From: Hydrangea macrophylla
Lineage: Eukaryota > Streptophyta > Magnoliopsida > Cornales > Hydrangeaceae
Assembly (NCBI GenBank): GCA_033977485.1
Contig: CM066991.1
Location: 31,803,850-31,867,849 of the forward strand
Direction: 5' to 3'
Length of the DNA stretch: 64,000 nucleotides
Below, one piece after another: positions 23,055 to 33,672 of this stretch; the first letter of the stretch is position 1; each line of letters starts with the position of its first letter. Position numbers and translations under genes: made by a program. The notes beneath the pieces were generated by a model, which saw nothing but the letters and a program-made list of their open reading frames with translations, was not told the origin of the DNA and did not search any database.

Positions 23055-24679
23055 ATGTCATCAAGTGCAGGTAATCCTAATCCGAGTTCATCTCACCCAT
23101 CTTCTTCTGACCCACTTGCATTTGAGTCATCATGAGGTAAAGCCCCAAAGGAAAAAATGAAAGTCAGAATTGAAGAGGATGGGCCTATTGTGGGTGAGTA
23201 CATGAAGGTATGGAGTACTCCAACAAGAGATTTGGTAAGAGTTGTCATTCCTATTAGCTACGAAGATATTAGAAAAGTGCCAAAGAACTTTAAAGATGAA
23301 GTTTGGAATTCCTTGATGGTAAACTTTTGTTTATAAACTCTGAGTTCCAAAGCTCTGAGTTATAAATGTTGTCTTACTTTAATTATATCATATATGTTTA
23401 ACATTACTATCCTATTCAACTACTAGGGTGAATTTGAATCAAATATTCTATCAGCTGTGGCTCGCCCATTGGTGGAACAGGCGTCGCCCCAAAAATTTAG
23501 GACCTGGAAAGCTTCCTTGCGGACCCTTTTGAAGAAGGGTAATTTTAGTGACAGAGGTCCAAAAGGTGTTGATCCAATTTTTTGGAAAAAGTTTGTAGAA
23601 AATGAGAGTAATCCAAAAAAGCAAGAGCAAACTCTTATAAACTCTAGCAATTGAAAATAGTTGAAGTGTGGACACACTCTTGGGCGTCGTTCCTATGCTC
23701 AAAAACATTTTTTAATGGTTCGTATCATTTCTTACACTTTTTAATCTTAACAAATTTTCAGTGACTAACTCATTAAATTTCAATGTCTAGCAACAAAAAA
23801 TCCTGGAACCCAAGTTAGTCGTGTAGACAAATGGTTGGCGGCTCATGAGCATAATGATGGGACTGTGTTGGAGAGTGATAAAAGTATATATGTAAGTAAC
23901 ATATTTGTTTGTTTGAGTTGTTTTAATTTTAGGATAGTTTGTATTTTGTGTTATCTAAATTTTGACATTTGAATACTATAGGATGAAGTAAAGGCTGCTG
24001 GAGATACAAGAAAAAGTAGAAGTTTGAATGACAAGGACATGTGTGAAGACCTTGAGAGTGATGAGTTAGCAGAAGTATTTGGGAAGGAATGCAAGGGAGG
24101 AGTTCATGGAGTGGGTTCCCACATCTCTACGAAGCAACTAGTTCAACTTGGTGTGGCAAAGTCAAAAATCGGACTAAAAGATAAGGCAAATAAAGATGAT
24201 GCCTCATTGAAGGATGAAATTAGTTCAAGACTCAACAATTTTGAGGATAAATTTAAGTTTTTAGTGTCAAAACTAGAAACTGTGAGTAATCCGCCATGGT
24301 GAGTACGCCCTTAAGTGATCTTGGTTCGAATTCAGTTAATCGCTCAACTCATTTGGCTCAAAACTTGAGCAATGCTTTTCCCATAACGGGCATTCCACAT
24401 TCTCCACATTCTATGCCTACTCCCACCGATAAACCCTCAGTTATCTTATGTGATAAGTTTGGTAAAGAGTTGGCAAAGGGGTATGTTGAGATGAATGCTA
24501 CAACTAACGTGTGTCACTTTAAACCCGTTAGTAAATCTGAAAAGAATGTTTATATCGAGGAAGTGATGCAGCCCGATGTTCGTTTGTAGTACCCTCCCCA
24601 GGAGGGGCATGAGACTTTGGCAGGCTTTGTTGAAGGGGGGGTACGTTACATAGCTCGAGTGTTGGTTGAATTATGTTAA
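23055..24679 (+). pseudogene. TNPA-like CACTA protein (Transposase_24 type), spliced
   Basis: The reading starts MSSSAGNPNPSS. Exon 1 holds VGEYMKVWSTPTRDLVRVVIP and YEDIRKVPKNFKDEVWNSL, typical of the second En/Spm protein that binds subterminal repeats. An intron at 23319-23426 (GT...AG) joins in frame to GEFESNILSAVARPLV. Later exons appear at about 23427-23716 (FRTWKASLRTLLKKG, HTLGRRSYAQKH), 23789-23891 (VDKWLAAHEHNDGTV) and from 23982 (DEVKAAGDTRK). The last exon includes a coiled-coil-like segment (KDEISSRLNNFEDKFKFLVSKLE) read at 24210-24290 and a tail with KFGKELAKGYVEM. In-frame stops are present, including one at 24587-24589 before YPPQEGHETL. Confidence 0.75.
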
Positions 24680-24985
24680 AGAAGATTGAATGGCGATGGA
24701 AGTAGTTTTAAATAACTACTTAAATTTCAGATATGTTTTGTTTGTTAGTTTAGGTTTGAGTGGAAGTACTATTTAAATTTCTGACTTTGTTAGACATGTA
24801 TGAACTCTTTACTTGTTATGATTATTATAGATTCTTTTTGTCGTTTTGGGTATAAAGATGTTGTTTGGTTAGGCACGATGTAGATTAATCGTGTTATTTT
24901 TTACATTTGGTATAGATTGATGCTTGTTAAATAGGTGAAAAAAAATTAGGAAGCATGTAAATAAACAAATTTTATTTAGATTTAC
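24680..24985 (+). other. CACTA1 3' untranslated region
   Basis: Non-coding. In inverted orientation it is homologous to 46700-46900 of CACTA2; both share the 18-base string TAATCATAACAAGTAAAG. Confidence 0.65.
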
Positions 24986-25281
24986 ACATATTTCTAACGG
25001 ATATATCCGTAAGTAAATTCGTTAGTATTTTTAAACTTTTTGAAAAATTACTAACGGATATATCTGTTAGTGATCCGTTAGTAATAGTTAACAAACCGTT
25101 AGTATTTAACATATTTTTTTTAAAATTGGTTGAAAAAACCGTTAGTAAGTAGCTTTCTAACGGATATGTCCGTTAGAAATCCTTTAATTTACTAACGGAT
25201 TTACTAATGGATATATCCGTTCGTAAATTCGTTAGTAATATTACTAATGCTAAAATACTAACGAATATATCCATTAGTAAC
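24986..25281 (+). repeat. CACTA1 3' subterminal repeats
   Basis: About a dozen full and half copies of the palindromic motif CTAACGGATATATCCGTTAG and its variants occur in both orientations. These are presumed binding sites for the TNPA-like protein. The block ends abruptly at the LTR of element C. Confidence 0.85.
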
Positions 25282-25918
25282 TGATGATGCCAAATTTTGT
25301 GTGATAGTAAGAAGGATAATTTGAAGAGAGAGACTGAGACAAGGGATTTGTATATAGTTCGGCCCCGTTAACTAGGTGACCGACATCCACGAGTGCATCG
25401 GGGCACGTTTACTAGAAAATCACCGGTGGCCTTTGGTGAACCGACAAAGAGGGCGGTACCACCAGAGAATCGGCCCGGTATATGCGTGTAAGTGATATAT
25501 GAATTGCTATCCTCGTCAGATGAGAATGTCCTCCTCCCTTAACGGGGGCGAGTGGTCTCTTTTATAGATGCGAGAGACCACTCGTACAAGGTAACTAACT
25601 GATTAAGGAAACCTAACTTGATTACAAGTGATTAGCATATATCATGGAGGTTCCCTTAATGGTTTAGGAAACGGCTCGTATTAGCCTTCTAACTGAGTTA
25701 GGTTACTGCCAGCAATCCTTGTAGAGCAAGTCACGGGGCAGGCCTAGGTCGCACCCACTGGGGGACGATACTGCCTTGTGATCCCGGGTTATGGGGGACT
25801 GGGCAATATCGACTGACCTGCCCGGGATAGCTGAATTCCAGGTAACTTTTACGGATGACTCGGTGTCTCCGTGTTGACGTGGCGATCTGACTTTGATAGG
25901 ATATTCTCTAACCTATCA
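25282..25918 (-). repeat. Element C 3' LTR
   Basis: On the minus strand it runs from TGATAGGTTAGAG (25918) to TTTGGCATCATCA (25282), about 640 bp. The right boundary is set by the adjoining purine tract; the left boundary could be 25282 or 25285. A TATA-like CTATAAAAG lies on the minus strand at 25558-25566. Confidence 0.75.
25558..25566 (-). promoter_or_regulatory. TATA box in LTR of element C
   Basis: The minus strand reads CTATAAAAG about 355 bases into the LTR, a suitable position for the U3/R boundary. Confidence 0.5.
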
Positions 25919-25935
25919 GCTGCCCCCCATTTTCG
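25919..25935 (-). other. Polypurine tract of element C
   Basis: The minus strand reads CGAAAATGGGGGGCAGC directly before the LTR start TGATAGG. Confidence 0.75.
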
Positions 25936-26311
25936 AAGTTGACGTGATGCTACATCATATGAGGTTTAAAAATCAGCGCTATTTAGTAGACTGCCCGGCG
26001 AACTGCCCGTGTCATTCCTTGGGAGCGGACCTGGTCCCTTGGACACCTAGGGGTTAGACTGAACGGTAACGTTGGGAACCCGGGGTAGGTGGCCGCTACA
26101 TGTCAAGGAGTGACTGGTCCGGTTAGGATCTTACGAGGCCAGTTCTAGCATAACCAAACAATTGCGTGGTAACCGAACTACCATATCACGTATTTAATAA
26201 GCACGCCTTTTGAGGCGACGTTTCACGTGCCCGAGGAGACAGCTTGCAGGTGGTTTAAACAGGAAAACTTTTTGTCCATTGGATCTAATCTGATCTGGAC
26301 TGTTCACATCT

Positions 26312-26318
26312 TATATAG
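26312..26318 (+). promoter_or_regulatory. TATA-like box upstream of antisense gene in C
   Basis: TATATAG lies 350 bp upstream of the first recognisable frame, on the strand opposite to gag-pol. The remaining sequence from 25936 to 26668 is non-coding; CCTGTAAGTC near 26428 could be a splice donor in the 5' leader. Confidence 0.4.
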
Positions 26319-26668
26319 AAGGGACACTTGGTCATTTCTTTCACTCCTGCTGCCCTGAGATAGAGATTACCGAATGGTTTAAGAGAAAAAGCTCCCGGTC
26401 AAGCCGAGCTCTTTTCTTCACTTTTTCCTGTAAGTCTTCACCTCCCCAGTTTCAATTCGTTGCATTATTCCTTCTCATCTTCCTTTTTCTTTCCTGAGTG
26501 AAACTGGAGAGGACGAATTCGTTAGGGCTCGCACGGGAGTGGGATTACTTCTTCCTTAGGTTTTGCTTTTTCTTTAGGTCAGGCAACATAGCAGGACAAT
26601 TGAGCCGAGCGGATTGTTCCAGGGTAGTTTTGACCCAGTAGCACCTTTCCTTAAAAACATTATACTCC

Positions 26669-28871
26669 TTGCCCTTTAGGCTTGTAACCTTAGACCCTCT
26701 GTACCTCAGACTCGGAGTCTTTGACCCATACCTAGGTTACCGCTTGCTTCCTTATTCCACCGTAGGAGTACTAGAGATGTGTCACTCCGATTTTGATTCT
26801 TTTTCTCAGTTAGAAGATAAAGAGTCACGGTCCAGGACCCCAGACACAAGCTTGGATCCGCCCTCTGCCACTCTATTAGACCATCACAGCGAGCGTAGGA
26901 TTCTGATCTGGGTGTTGGATGATGAGTCATACCAGGAGGCCCCGGTAGCCTCTGTCTCTCGAGGTGCTGGTGATGATATACATGTGGGCCCCGACCCCGA
27001 GGTCACATTCGCCTGTGAATTCACCCCTTCCGTAATGCGCACCCAAGACCTTAGCCAAATAAGGGATAGGTACAACATTCTTGGTGGTTGTTCCTTGATC
27101 GTGCAGGCTGGTGGGTCCCAGCTCGATCAACCGGGCTTCATCACTTTGTACGAGGGATCCCTCATGGCTAGGTTCCGCATTCCACTTCACCTGGTCGCCC
27201 GGGACGATCTGATCTACCTCGGGATCACTCTCGGGCAGTTAGCCCCAAATGGGTAAAGGTTCCTGATGAGGTCAATTTCTCTCTAGCCCCAAGTCTTTAG
27301 GTATGAAATCACCCTTCAAGAGTTCTTTTGGACCCACAGACCGTTCCCCGTGCATGGGGTGGTCAGGTTCTTTTCTCTGGGGGCTTGGTAGGGGAGAAAA
27401 ATCATTGTCAACTACCCAGGCAACAACAAGGAGTGGAAGAATAAGTTTTTCCAAGTATGCACCCCCGAGTTTTGTGAGTGGGTCGTAGGAATTCAGCTAA
27501 GGACTTCCTGGGCGGGGGAGCTGAGGAGTACGGCTGCCCGACACTTCTCTTTTTACTTTCGTTTTCCTTTGAGTGTAGTCATGTGGCTAACCGTTTCATC
27601 TTTTGTTTTGCAGCGGGGTCAGCCAACCCGCCGAGCATTCTTGAGGAGTGCCAAGCCAGGATCAGGCACTTGACAGACCTGCCCACCAATATTTGGAATG
27701 TGCTAACCTGGACAGGGGACTTCAAGGCGTCCTACGATCCAGACAAAACCGTCGAAGCTCCCGTCTTTCCCCGATCATTCCGGGTAAGTGCTCGGGTGAA
27801 CTATCTGGCTTCATCCACCTTTCTCTGCTTTTCCCGATTATTAACTGCGTGATCTTTTTCCTTCACATAAATGGGCCCTAGGAGAGATTTGGAGCAGTTG
27901 AGGGAACGACAGGCCACCGCCGCCGCTACCACTGCCCGGATGGCTTGAAGAGGGAAGAGGCTAGCCGCCGAGGCCTTAGGCAGCGATCGGCCGCTCAAGA
28001 GGATAAAGCACAGGACAATGGCCGACCAAGAAACCGGGGAGCCATTGGTTCCTCGTGTGGTGGTGGTGGAGGAGACCGCTCCCAGGGCAGATTTACCATC
28101 CGGGGAGCCTTTGGGGGAGACAGCGGAGATTAGGGAGAGGGCCAGGCCGGTCCTCCTCCATAGTCAGGTGGAGATGTGTGCAAACATGTCTACCCAAGTC
28201 TTCTAAAGGGTGGCTATATAGCCTTTCCCATTTCATAAGTACTTCAGCCATTTTCTTATTATTCATTTTTTTGCTGTCTATTTAGTAACCTACCAGTTTA
28301 CGCTTATTTTCTACAGGTCGGCTGGATGGCTACTCTATCAAAGGAGTTACCTTGTCAAAGCTGCAGGCCGAGAGGGCCACCGCTATTGAAGCTACTCTGT
28401 CAAAGGAGTGGGCGGTCTTTGAAGCCAAGGAAACTGCCTTGGCAATGGAGAAGGACAAGGTCAAAGGCTTTGCCCTGGGCCTTGGGCTGTGCAGGAGAGC
28501 TGGAGACCGCCTTGGTCGATCTAGAGGCTGCCCTAGCCAACTTGCCAGTGGCAAAGATTCGGGAGAAGGCTCTCACTGAAACGCCAATGCCTGGGTCCAC
28601 AGAGGAGGCATTTGATGATGGCTTTTTTCAGGGCTACAAGGACCTAAAGAGAAGGCTAGCCCGGGATCATCCTGAGTGGGACATCTCATCCTACGAAGGG
28701 ATAGACTCGGACTACTAGGACATGGAACCTGCCGCTGCCGAGGATTCTGTTGTTGAGGCCGGGCCTATTGAAGGCGCTGCTCCGGGTGGGGACACTGCTC
28801 AGGGCGGAGATGCTGCCCTGAGCGGGGATGCTAGAGAGGCCGAGGATGTGGTTGTTGTGGACGACGTGTAG
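26669..28871 (+). pseudogene. Antisense gene of Tat element (Transposase_28-like, aORF)
   Basis: Exon-like segments on the plus strand read FTPSVMRTQDLSQIRDRYNI, LYEGSLMARFRIPLH, LGITLGQLAPNG, then EFFWTHRPFPVHGVVRFFSLGAW and NNKEWKNKFFQV, resembling the gypsy-type Transposase_28 domain found in antisense frames of Tat elements. Likely introns end at 27613 (TTTGCAG), span 27783-27882 (GTAAGT...CCTAG) and end at 28317 (TCTACAG). Later exons encode a basic patch with PLKRIK, an acidic linker, a coiled-coil segment (LQAERATAIEATLSKEWAVF) and an acidic C-terminus ending VVVVDDV. Its function is unknown. Stops within the first exons make this copy inactive; the exon model is inferred. Confidence 0.65.
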
Positions 28872-29735
28872 CTTCTGCACCTCTTCTCTCTATTTTTTTA
28901 GGAGGCCTACTATAACTACCCCCTAGGCTTTGTACATAGTTTATTCTTATTAATGAAAAGGCCCTCTGACGCCACCCTTTTGCAACAACTGTTATCACTG
29001 TGTAACTTTTTGTACTTGCATGTTTGTAATTGTTTATGCCCAACAAGTTGTACATCCTGTGGAAACCCTGCCTTAGCAAATGTTTAGGACTATGACCGTA
29101 AAGAACACTTGGTCTTCTGGGACATGTTTTGAAGGTCCTGCCCGGTATAGTGTAGGATTTGGGTCCTGTTACGAGCCGGATGGTTTCTCTGGGCACTATG
29201 GGTACTTAGGAATGTTTAAGGATTCCAAACCCTATTAGTGCCCGGTGTGATTCCCTATTTTAGTCTAGTATTGATCCGGTATTCTTCCCCTGCTCCCCCC
29301 CCCCCCTTCCACTTTTGCTAAGGCATGCATTGGTAGAGGGATTGACTATAAGGAGCCGACCTAGAACATGGGTGGTTGTAGGGTCTTTTTGAGCTTCCCA
29401 TCAATAGCCACCTAAGGGGATTTGCCCCCATTATCGGCTATGGATCTAAGTGAAGCCGGTGCCTTGGGTATAATACCGAGGTTTTATGCCTTGGGTCTGA
29501 TCCTGAGGTCTTTTTCCGCCTCGGTGCCCGAGGTTTTTTTTGCTCCGAGTACGAACCCGAGCTCTTTTGCCTCGTATGTGATCCTGAGGTCTTTTGCTTG
29601 TTTGCAGAGAATGCTGGTAGGGATCATTGCTTGTAGTGAAAACAAAAAATCTTTATTTCTTTTTGAAAATAATAATAATTGCTCAAAAAGAGCTACATTT
29701 TTCCTAACCAATGTTAATCTGTTCCTATCCAAGCA
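28872..29735. other. Spacer between antisense gene and integrase, with short tandem repeats
   Basis: The two genes converge here. At about 29440-29605 there are degenerate units of roughly 35 bp built from CCGAGGTCTTTTGCCTC. A run of 12 Cs lies near 29296. No gene is seen. Confidence 0.55.
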
Positions 29736-30762
29736 TCACTGAAAATACTTGCGCAGATGTTGTATGTTCCAAGGGTGGGATAGATCATGCTTGTCGAAAG
29801 TCTGTAACCAATAGGTGCCCGGCCGGTTGACCTGGGTAACCTTGTATGGCCGTTCCCAGTTTGGCCCTAATTTTCCGTGGATCGGAACAATGGTAGACTG
29901 GTTTACTACCTTAAGGACTAGGTCTCCCACCTGGAACTACGATTCTTGCCTTTGCTATTGAAATACTGAGAGACCCACTGCTTCTAGGCTAGCTCTTTTC
30001 TCTTCTATTAAGTCGAGCTCTCCTCTGAGGGCATCTTCGTTGCCCTACTCGTTGAAATTTGCTACTTGGTAAGTGGGTAGTCCGAGTTTGGTTGGGACTA
30101 CCACCTCGAGCCCGTGGGTGAGAAGAAGGAGGTCTCCCCTATGGCCGCTCGGGGAGTGGTGCGATGTGGCCACAGAAGGGTCGGTCATTTTTTCGCCTAA
30201 AGTCCTTTAGCATTTTCAAGTTTGGTTAATTGACTGCAGAATGGTCCAGTTCGTCACCTTGGCTTGGCCATTAGCTTGAGGGTGCACGGGGGAAGAGTAG
30301 TGATTTAATATTCCATACCCTGAGCAGAAATGCCTGAACACTGGGGTATCAAATTGCCTGCTGTTGTCACTAACCAGGACCCTTAGGATGCCTAATCGGC
30401 TAAGGATGTCTCTCTCAATGAAGTTTTCCATCTTCTTCTTAGTGATTTTTGCCAAGGGCTCGGCTTCTGCCCACTTGGTGAAATAATCAACGGAGATGAC
30501 CGCAAACTTGACTTGTCCTTTTCCCATCAAGAGGGGACCGACAATATCAATGCCCCTCTGAGCGAACGGCCAAGTGTTGAGGATTGGTTTTTGGAGCTCT
30601 CCAGGGCAATTTGTTATGGGCGAATACCTCTGCGACTTGTCACAGCGCTTGACCTATTCTTTGAATTCCCAAGCCATCATCGACCAGTAATAGCCTTGCA
30701 GCAGGGCCTTTTAGGAATGTGCCTGACCTCTAATGTGGCTTTCGCACACTCCCTCGTGGATT
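29736..30762 (-). pseudogene. Integrase of element C
   Basis: On the minus strand the zinc-binding end is followed by GYYWS and RCDKSQRY, then WPFAQRGIDIVGPLLMGKG, FAVISVDYFTKWAEAEPL (first catalytic Asp) and VSDNSRQFD (second Asp). At the third catalytic position the expected Glu after HPQANGQ is replaced by Lys (QAKVTN). The C-terminal region reads GDLVLKVV, GKLGPNWERPYKV and ends WNIQHLRKYFQ with the stop at 29736. Frameshifts around 30215 and elsewhere also inactivate it. Confidence 0.88.
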
Positions 30763-32660
30763 TCATGCAATATCACTGGACCTGCGTAGGATGGATGCAC
30801 CGAAGATTTGGGATAGAGAATCCCCTGTTATAGAGAATACCGTAATGAGATAGTATCTGGCCACCCAGTACTTCACCCACTGGGCGTCTTCTTTTTCGTC
30901 TGGTAGAGCACCGGTTGTTAGGAACATCACGATCAGATCCATCCAGCTGGGCCCTAAAGCGATTGGTTCGACCTCCATGCCTTCTAAGATGACCATACTG
31001 GGCTCGGGTAAGTATTCTATCCTTATCCCTGGTAGGTCTGACTCGGAGGATGAGGCGAGGTGGGCTAACTGGTCGGCTCTCGTGTTTTCTTCCCTTGGGA
31101 TCTGTGTGACGGAGAAACCCTTAAGCTTCTTTGAAACTGTTTGGACAAGGTCTAAATAAGCTACCATGTTTTCTTCCCGAGTTTGGTACTCCTGATTGAC
31201 CACAAGCTGGGACTCACTATAACCTTGGACTTGCTGCACACCCATAGAGATGGCAACTGCAAACCGACCAGAAAGGCTTCGTACTTGGCCTCATTGTTAA
31301 AGGCTCGGAACTCGAACGTTAGTGCGTACTCTAGCTGGATCCTGTCAGGTGTGGTCAGGATGATCCCTGCTCCACTACCCTATTTGTTGGAGGACCCATC
31401 CACATAGAGCACCTAAGTCAGGGTGTCAGGCTGTAGGCCCGGCAATATAACTGGCGGGTCGAGCTCCTCGATCAGATCTTTTGGATATGTGAACTCAATG
31501 AGAAAATCCACCACTGCTTGTCCCTTGATTGCTGTCCGGGGTCTATAGACTACTTCAAATTCCTCTAACTCCAACGTCCACTTGACAAGCCTTCCGAAAG
31601 TCTCAGGCCTGCCTAATATCCGGCGGAGAGGCTGATCTGTGAGGACCACGACAACGTGGGCCTGGAAGTATGGGAGGAGTCTCCGGGAAGAAGTGATGAG
31701 GGTAAAGGCCAATTTCTTGAAAGAGGAGTACCGATTTTTCGCACCTTAAAGCGCCTGGTAAGTTTAATAAACCGGGAATGTATCCCGTGCTGTTCTCAGA
31801 TGAGTGCCGAGCTTACTACTGAGGGCGATACCACCAAGTACAAGAACAACTCCTCCTTTGGTACAAGTGTTGAGAGTAGAGGGGGCAATGTTAAGGATTT
31901 CTTGAGAACCTGAATCACCTCCTCACACTCTTCCGACCATTAAAACACTTTACGGAGGATTTTGAAGAACGATAGCTCAAGAGATGAATCGGTTCAATGT
32001 CGCCCGTCCGGCCAAACTTTAAACTTCTTTGGTTGACCTGGGTGACCGCATGTTAATAATACCCTGAATTGTTTTTGGGGTTTGCTTTAATCCCCCGCCT
32101 TCTAACATTATGTCCCAAGAACTTTCCGAATGAGACTCTAAATGTGCACTTGGCCGGGTTCAACCTCATCTAGAATTTTTTTTAAATGCTAAAGACCCCG
32201 GCCAAGTGTTCGAGATGGTCAGACATGTCTCGGCTTTTGATCAATAGATCGTCGATGTACACCTTCATTGACTTCCTGATCAAATCCTTAAACGTGTGGT
32301 TGACCAGGCATTAATAAGATGCCCCGTCATTTTTGAGGCCGAATGACATCACCTTATAGCGGTACGTCCCTTGGTTGGTGATGAAGGATGTCTTTTCTTT
32401 GTCCCCAGGGTACATACTAATCTGGTTATACCCCAAGTAGGCATCCATGAGAGAGAAAAGCGAGTGACCGGCTGTGGAGTCCACAAAGAGGTCCATCCTA
32501 GGCAACAGATAGCAATCCTTGGGGCAAGCCTTGATCAAGACGGTGGAATCCACACACATTCTCCACTTCCCGTTCTAATACTACATTTTCTAACTAGTCG
32601 GGATAGTGGACCTCTCGGATAGACTATGCCTTTAGGAGCTTTTCAATTTCCTCGTGTACC
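30763..32660 (-). pseudogene. Reverse transcriptase and RNase H of element C
   Basis: RT starts near 32640 and shows MCVDSTVLIKACPKD, LPRMDLFVDSTAGHSLFS, DAYLGYNQI and YKVMSFGLKN. The catalytic box VYIDDLLI is at about 32238-32265. RNase H and connection segments follow: LTDQPLRRILGRPE, GRLVKWTLELEEF and YRPRTAIKGQAVVDFLIE. A second RNase H domain (30763-31245) has SESQLVVNQ, PREENTRADQLAHLAS and a linker with PSWMDLIVMFL. The two RNase H-like domains are a Tat-group trait. Several frames are needed, so it is broken. Confidence 0.87.
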
Positions 32661-33306
32661 GCTGCTTCCCTTTCAGGGGCCATGCCCCTCCTCTTCTGCT
32701 TGACCGGCAGGGAGTTCGGGTCAATGTTGAGATGGTAGGACATAATCCGGGGGTCTATACCAGGCATGTCTTCATGGCACCAGGCGAAGATGTCTTGGTT
32801 CTGTCATAAGAACTGGATCAACTTTTCCTTGAGGCTTGGCTCTAAGAGAGCGTCTATACTGACGGACCGATCTTGGAGTTGGGGTCCAGCACTAGTTGTT
32901 TCAGTTCTTCTGTCGAGACAACTCAATCCCTTATGCCCCTCGGGTCCATCTCCTAGACATTTAATGTTTCTGTAACTGCTTCTCTGTGCAAGAAGCTGAC
33001 ATAATAGCTCCAAGTGGTTGCTTGGTCTCCATACAATCTCCCAAGCCCCTATGGGGTTGGAAACTTGATCACTAGGCTGTAAGTTAATACGAGTGCCTTG
33101 GCCTTATTGTGCGTTGGCCTCCCCAGAATGACATTGTAGGCGAACAGGGCTTCTACCACCACAAAGTTTGCAAGTACCGAGACTTTCTAGGGGTAGGTCC
33201 CCATGAGAACTGGGAGCTCGATTGTACCGAGCGGTTGTGTGTTAGATCCATTGAACCCTACCAGGGTAGTGGCTACGGGTCAGAGCTAATCCCTTGATAT
33301 TCCGAA

Positions 33307-33672
33307 CTAATCAAAAGCTGAGATGAACAAATTATCAGAGGAGCTACCTGTGTCCACCAACACCCTCTTAACCACATAATTTGCTATAGAGAGTGTAACC
33401 ATCAGTGGATCATCGTAAGGGTAGTGCAAGTCGTTCATATCATCAGACGAGAACATCAACATGTCAATTGGCAGGGAGCTGCCAGATTGGACATGCCAGA
33501 CATCCAATCGGGATGCCCCAGCATGCCTCTTCCTAGCTGACTGTGAATCCCCTCTTCCCGAAGTTCCTCTGAAGATCACATTGATTTGCCCGAGGGGATA
33601 TGGCTGCTCGGGAGCTCGGGTGTCAGGTTGAGGTCGCCTATCAGTCGCAACAAACTCTGCAAGATGACCCAA
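33307..33672 (-). pseudogene. Aspartic protease of element C
   Basis: The minus-strand frame contains GQINVIFRG, ARKRHAGAS, YPYDDPLMVTLSIANYVVKRVLVDTGSSSDNLF. The DTGSS box is the protease active site, and the preceding HDDPL-like block is typical of Tat polyproteins. The region 32660-33306 between protease and RT is the connecting part of pol in broken frames. Confidence 0.82.

Larger units (their letters stand above)
10620..25281 (+). mobile_element. CACTA1: decayed En/Spm-type transposon, interrupted by Copia
   Basis: The order transposase-associated domain, TNP2 (Transposase_21), DUF4216-like tail, TNPA-like protein, then 3' subterminal repeats is that of an autonomous plant CACTA transposon. 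The Copia element at 11037-19674 splits the TNP2 gene. The 3' end is cut within the subterminal repeats by element C, so the terminal CACTA is not in the window. The 5' boundary is unresolved. Its 3' region (24780-25281) is homologous in inverted orientation to the left end of CACTA2. Confidence 0.8.

Noticed and set aside
25289..25309. GCCAAATTTTGTGTGATAGTAAG as the right terminus of CACTA1
   Set aside because: It does not match the family terminus seen in CACTA2, and the same bases form the end of the Tat LTR whose other end is defined by a purine tract.
30513..30833. Plus-strand 106-residue frame
   Set aside because: Antisense shadow of the integrase zinc-binding region.
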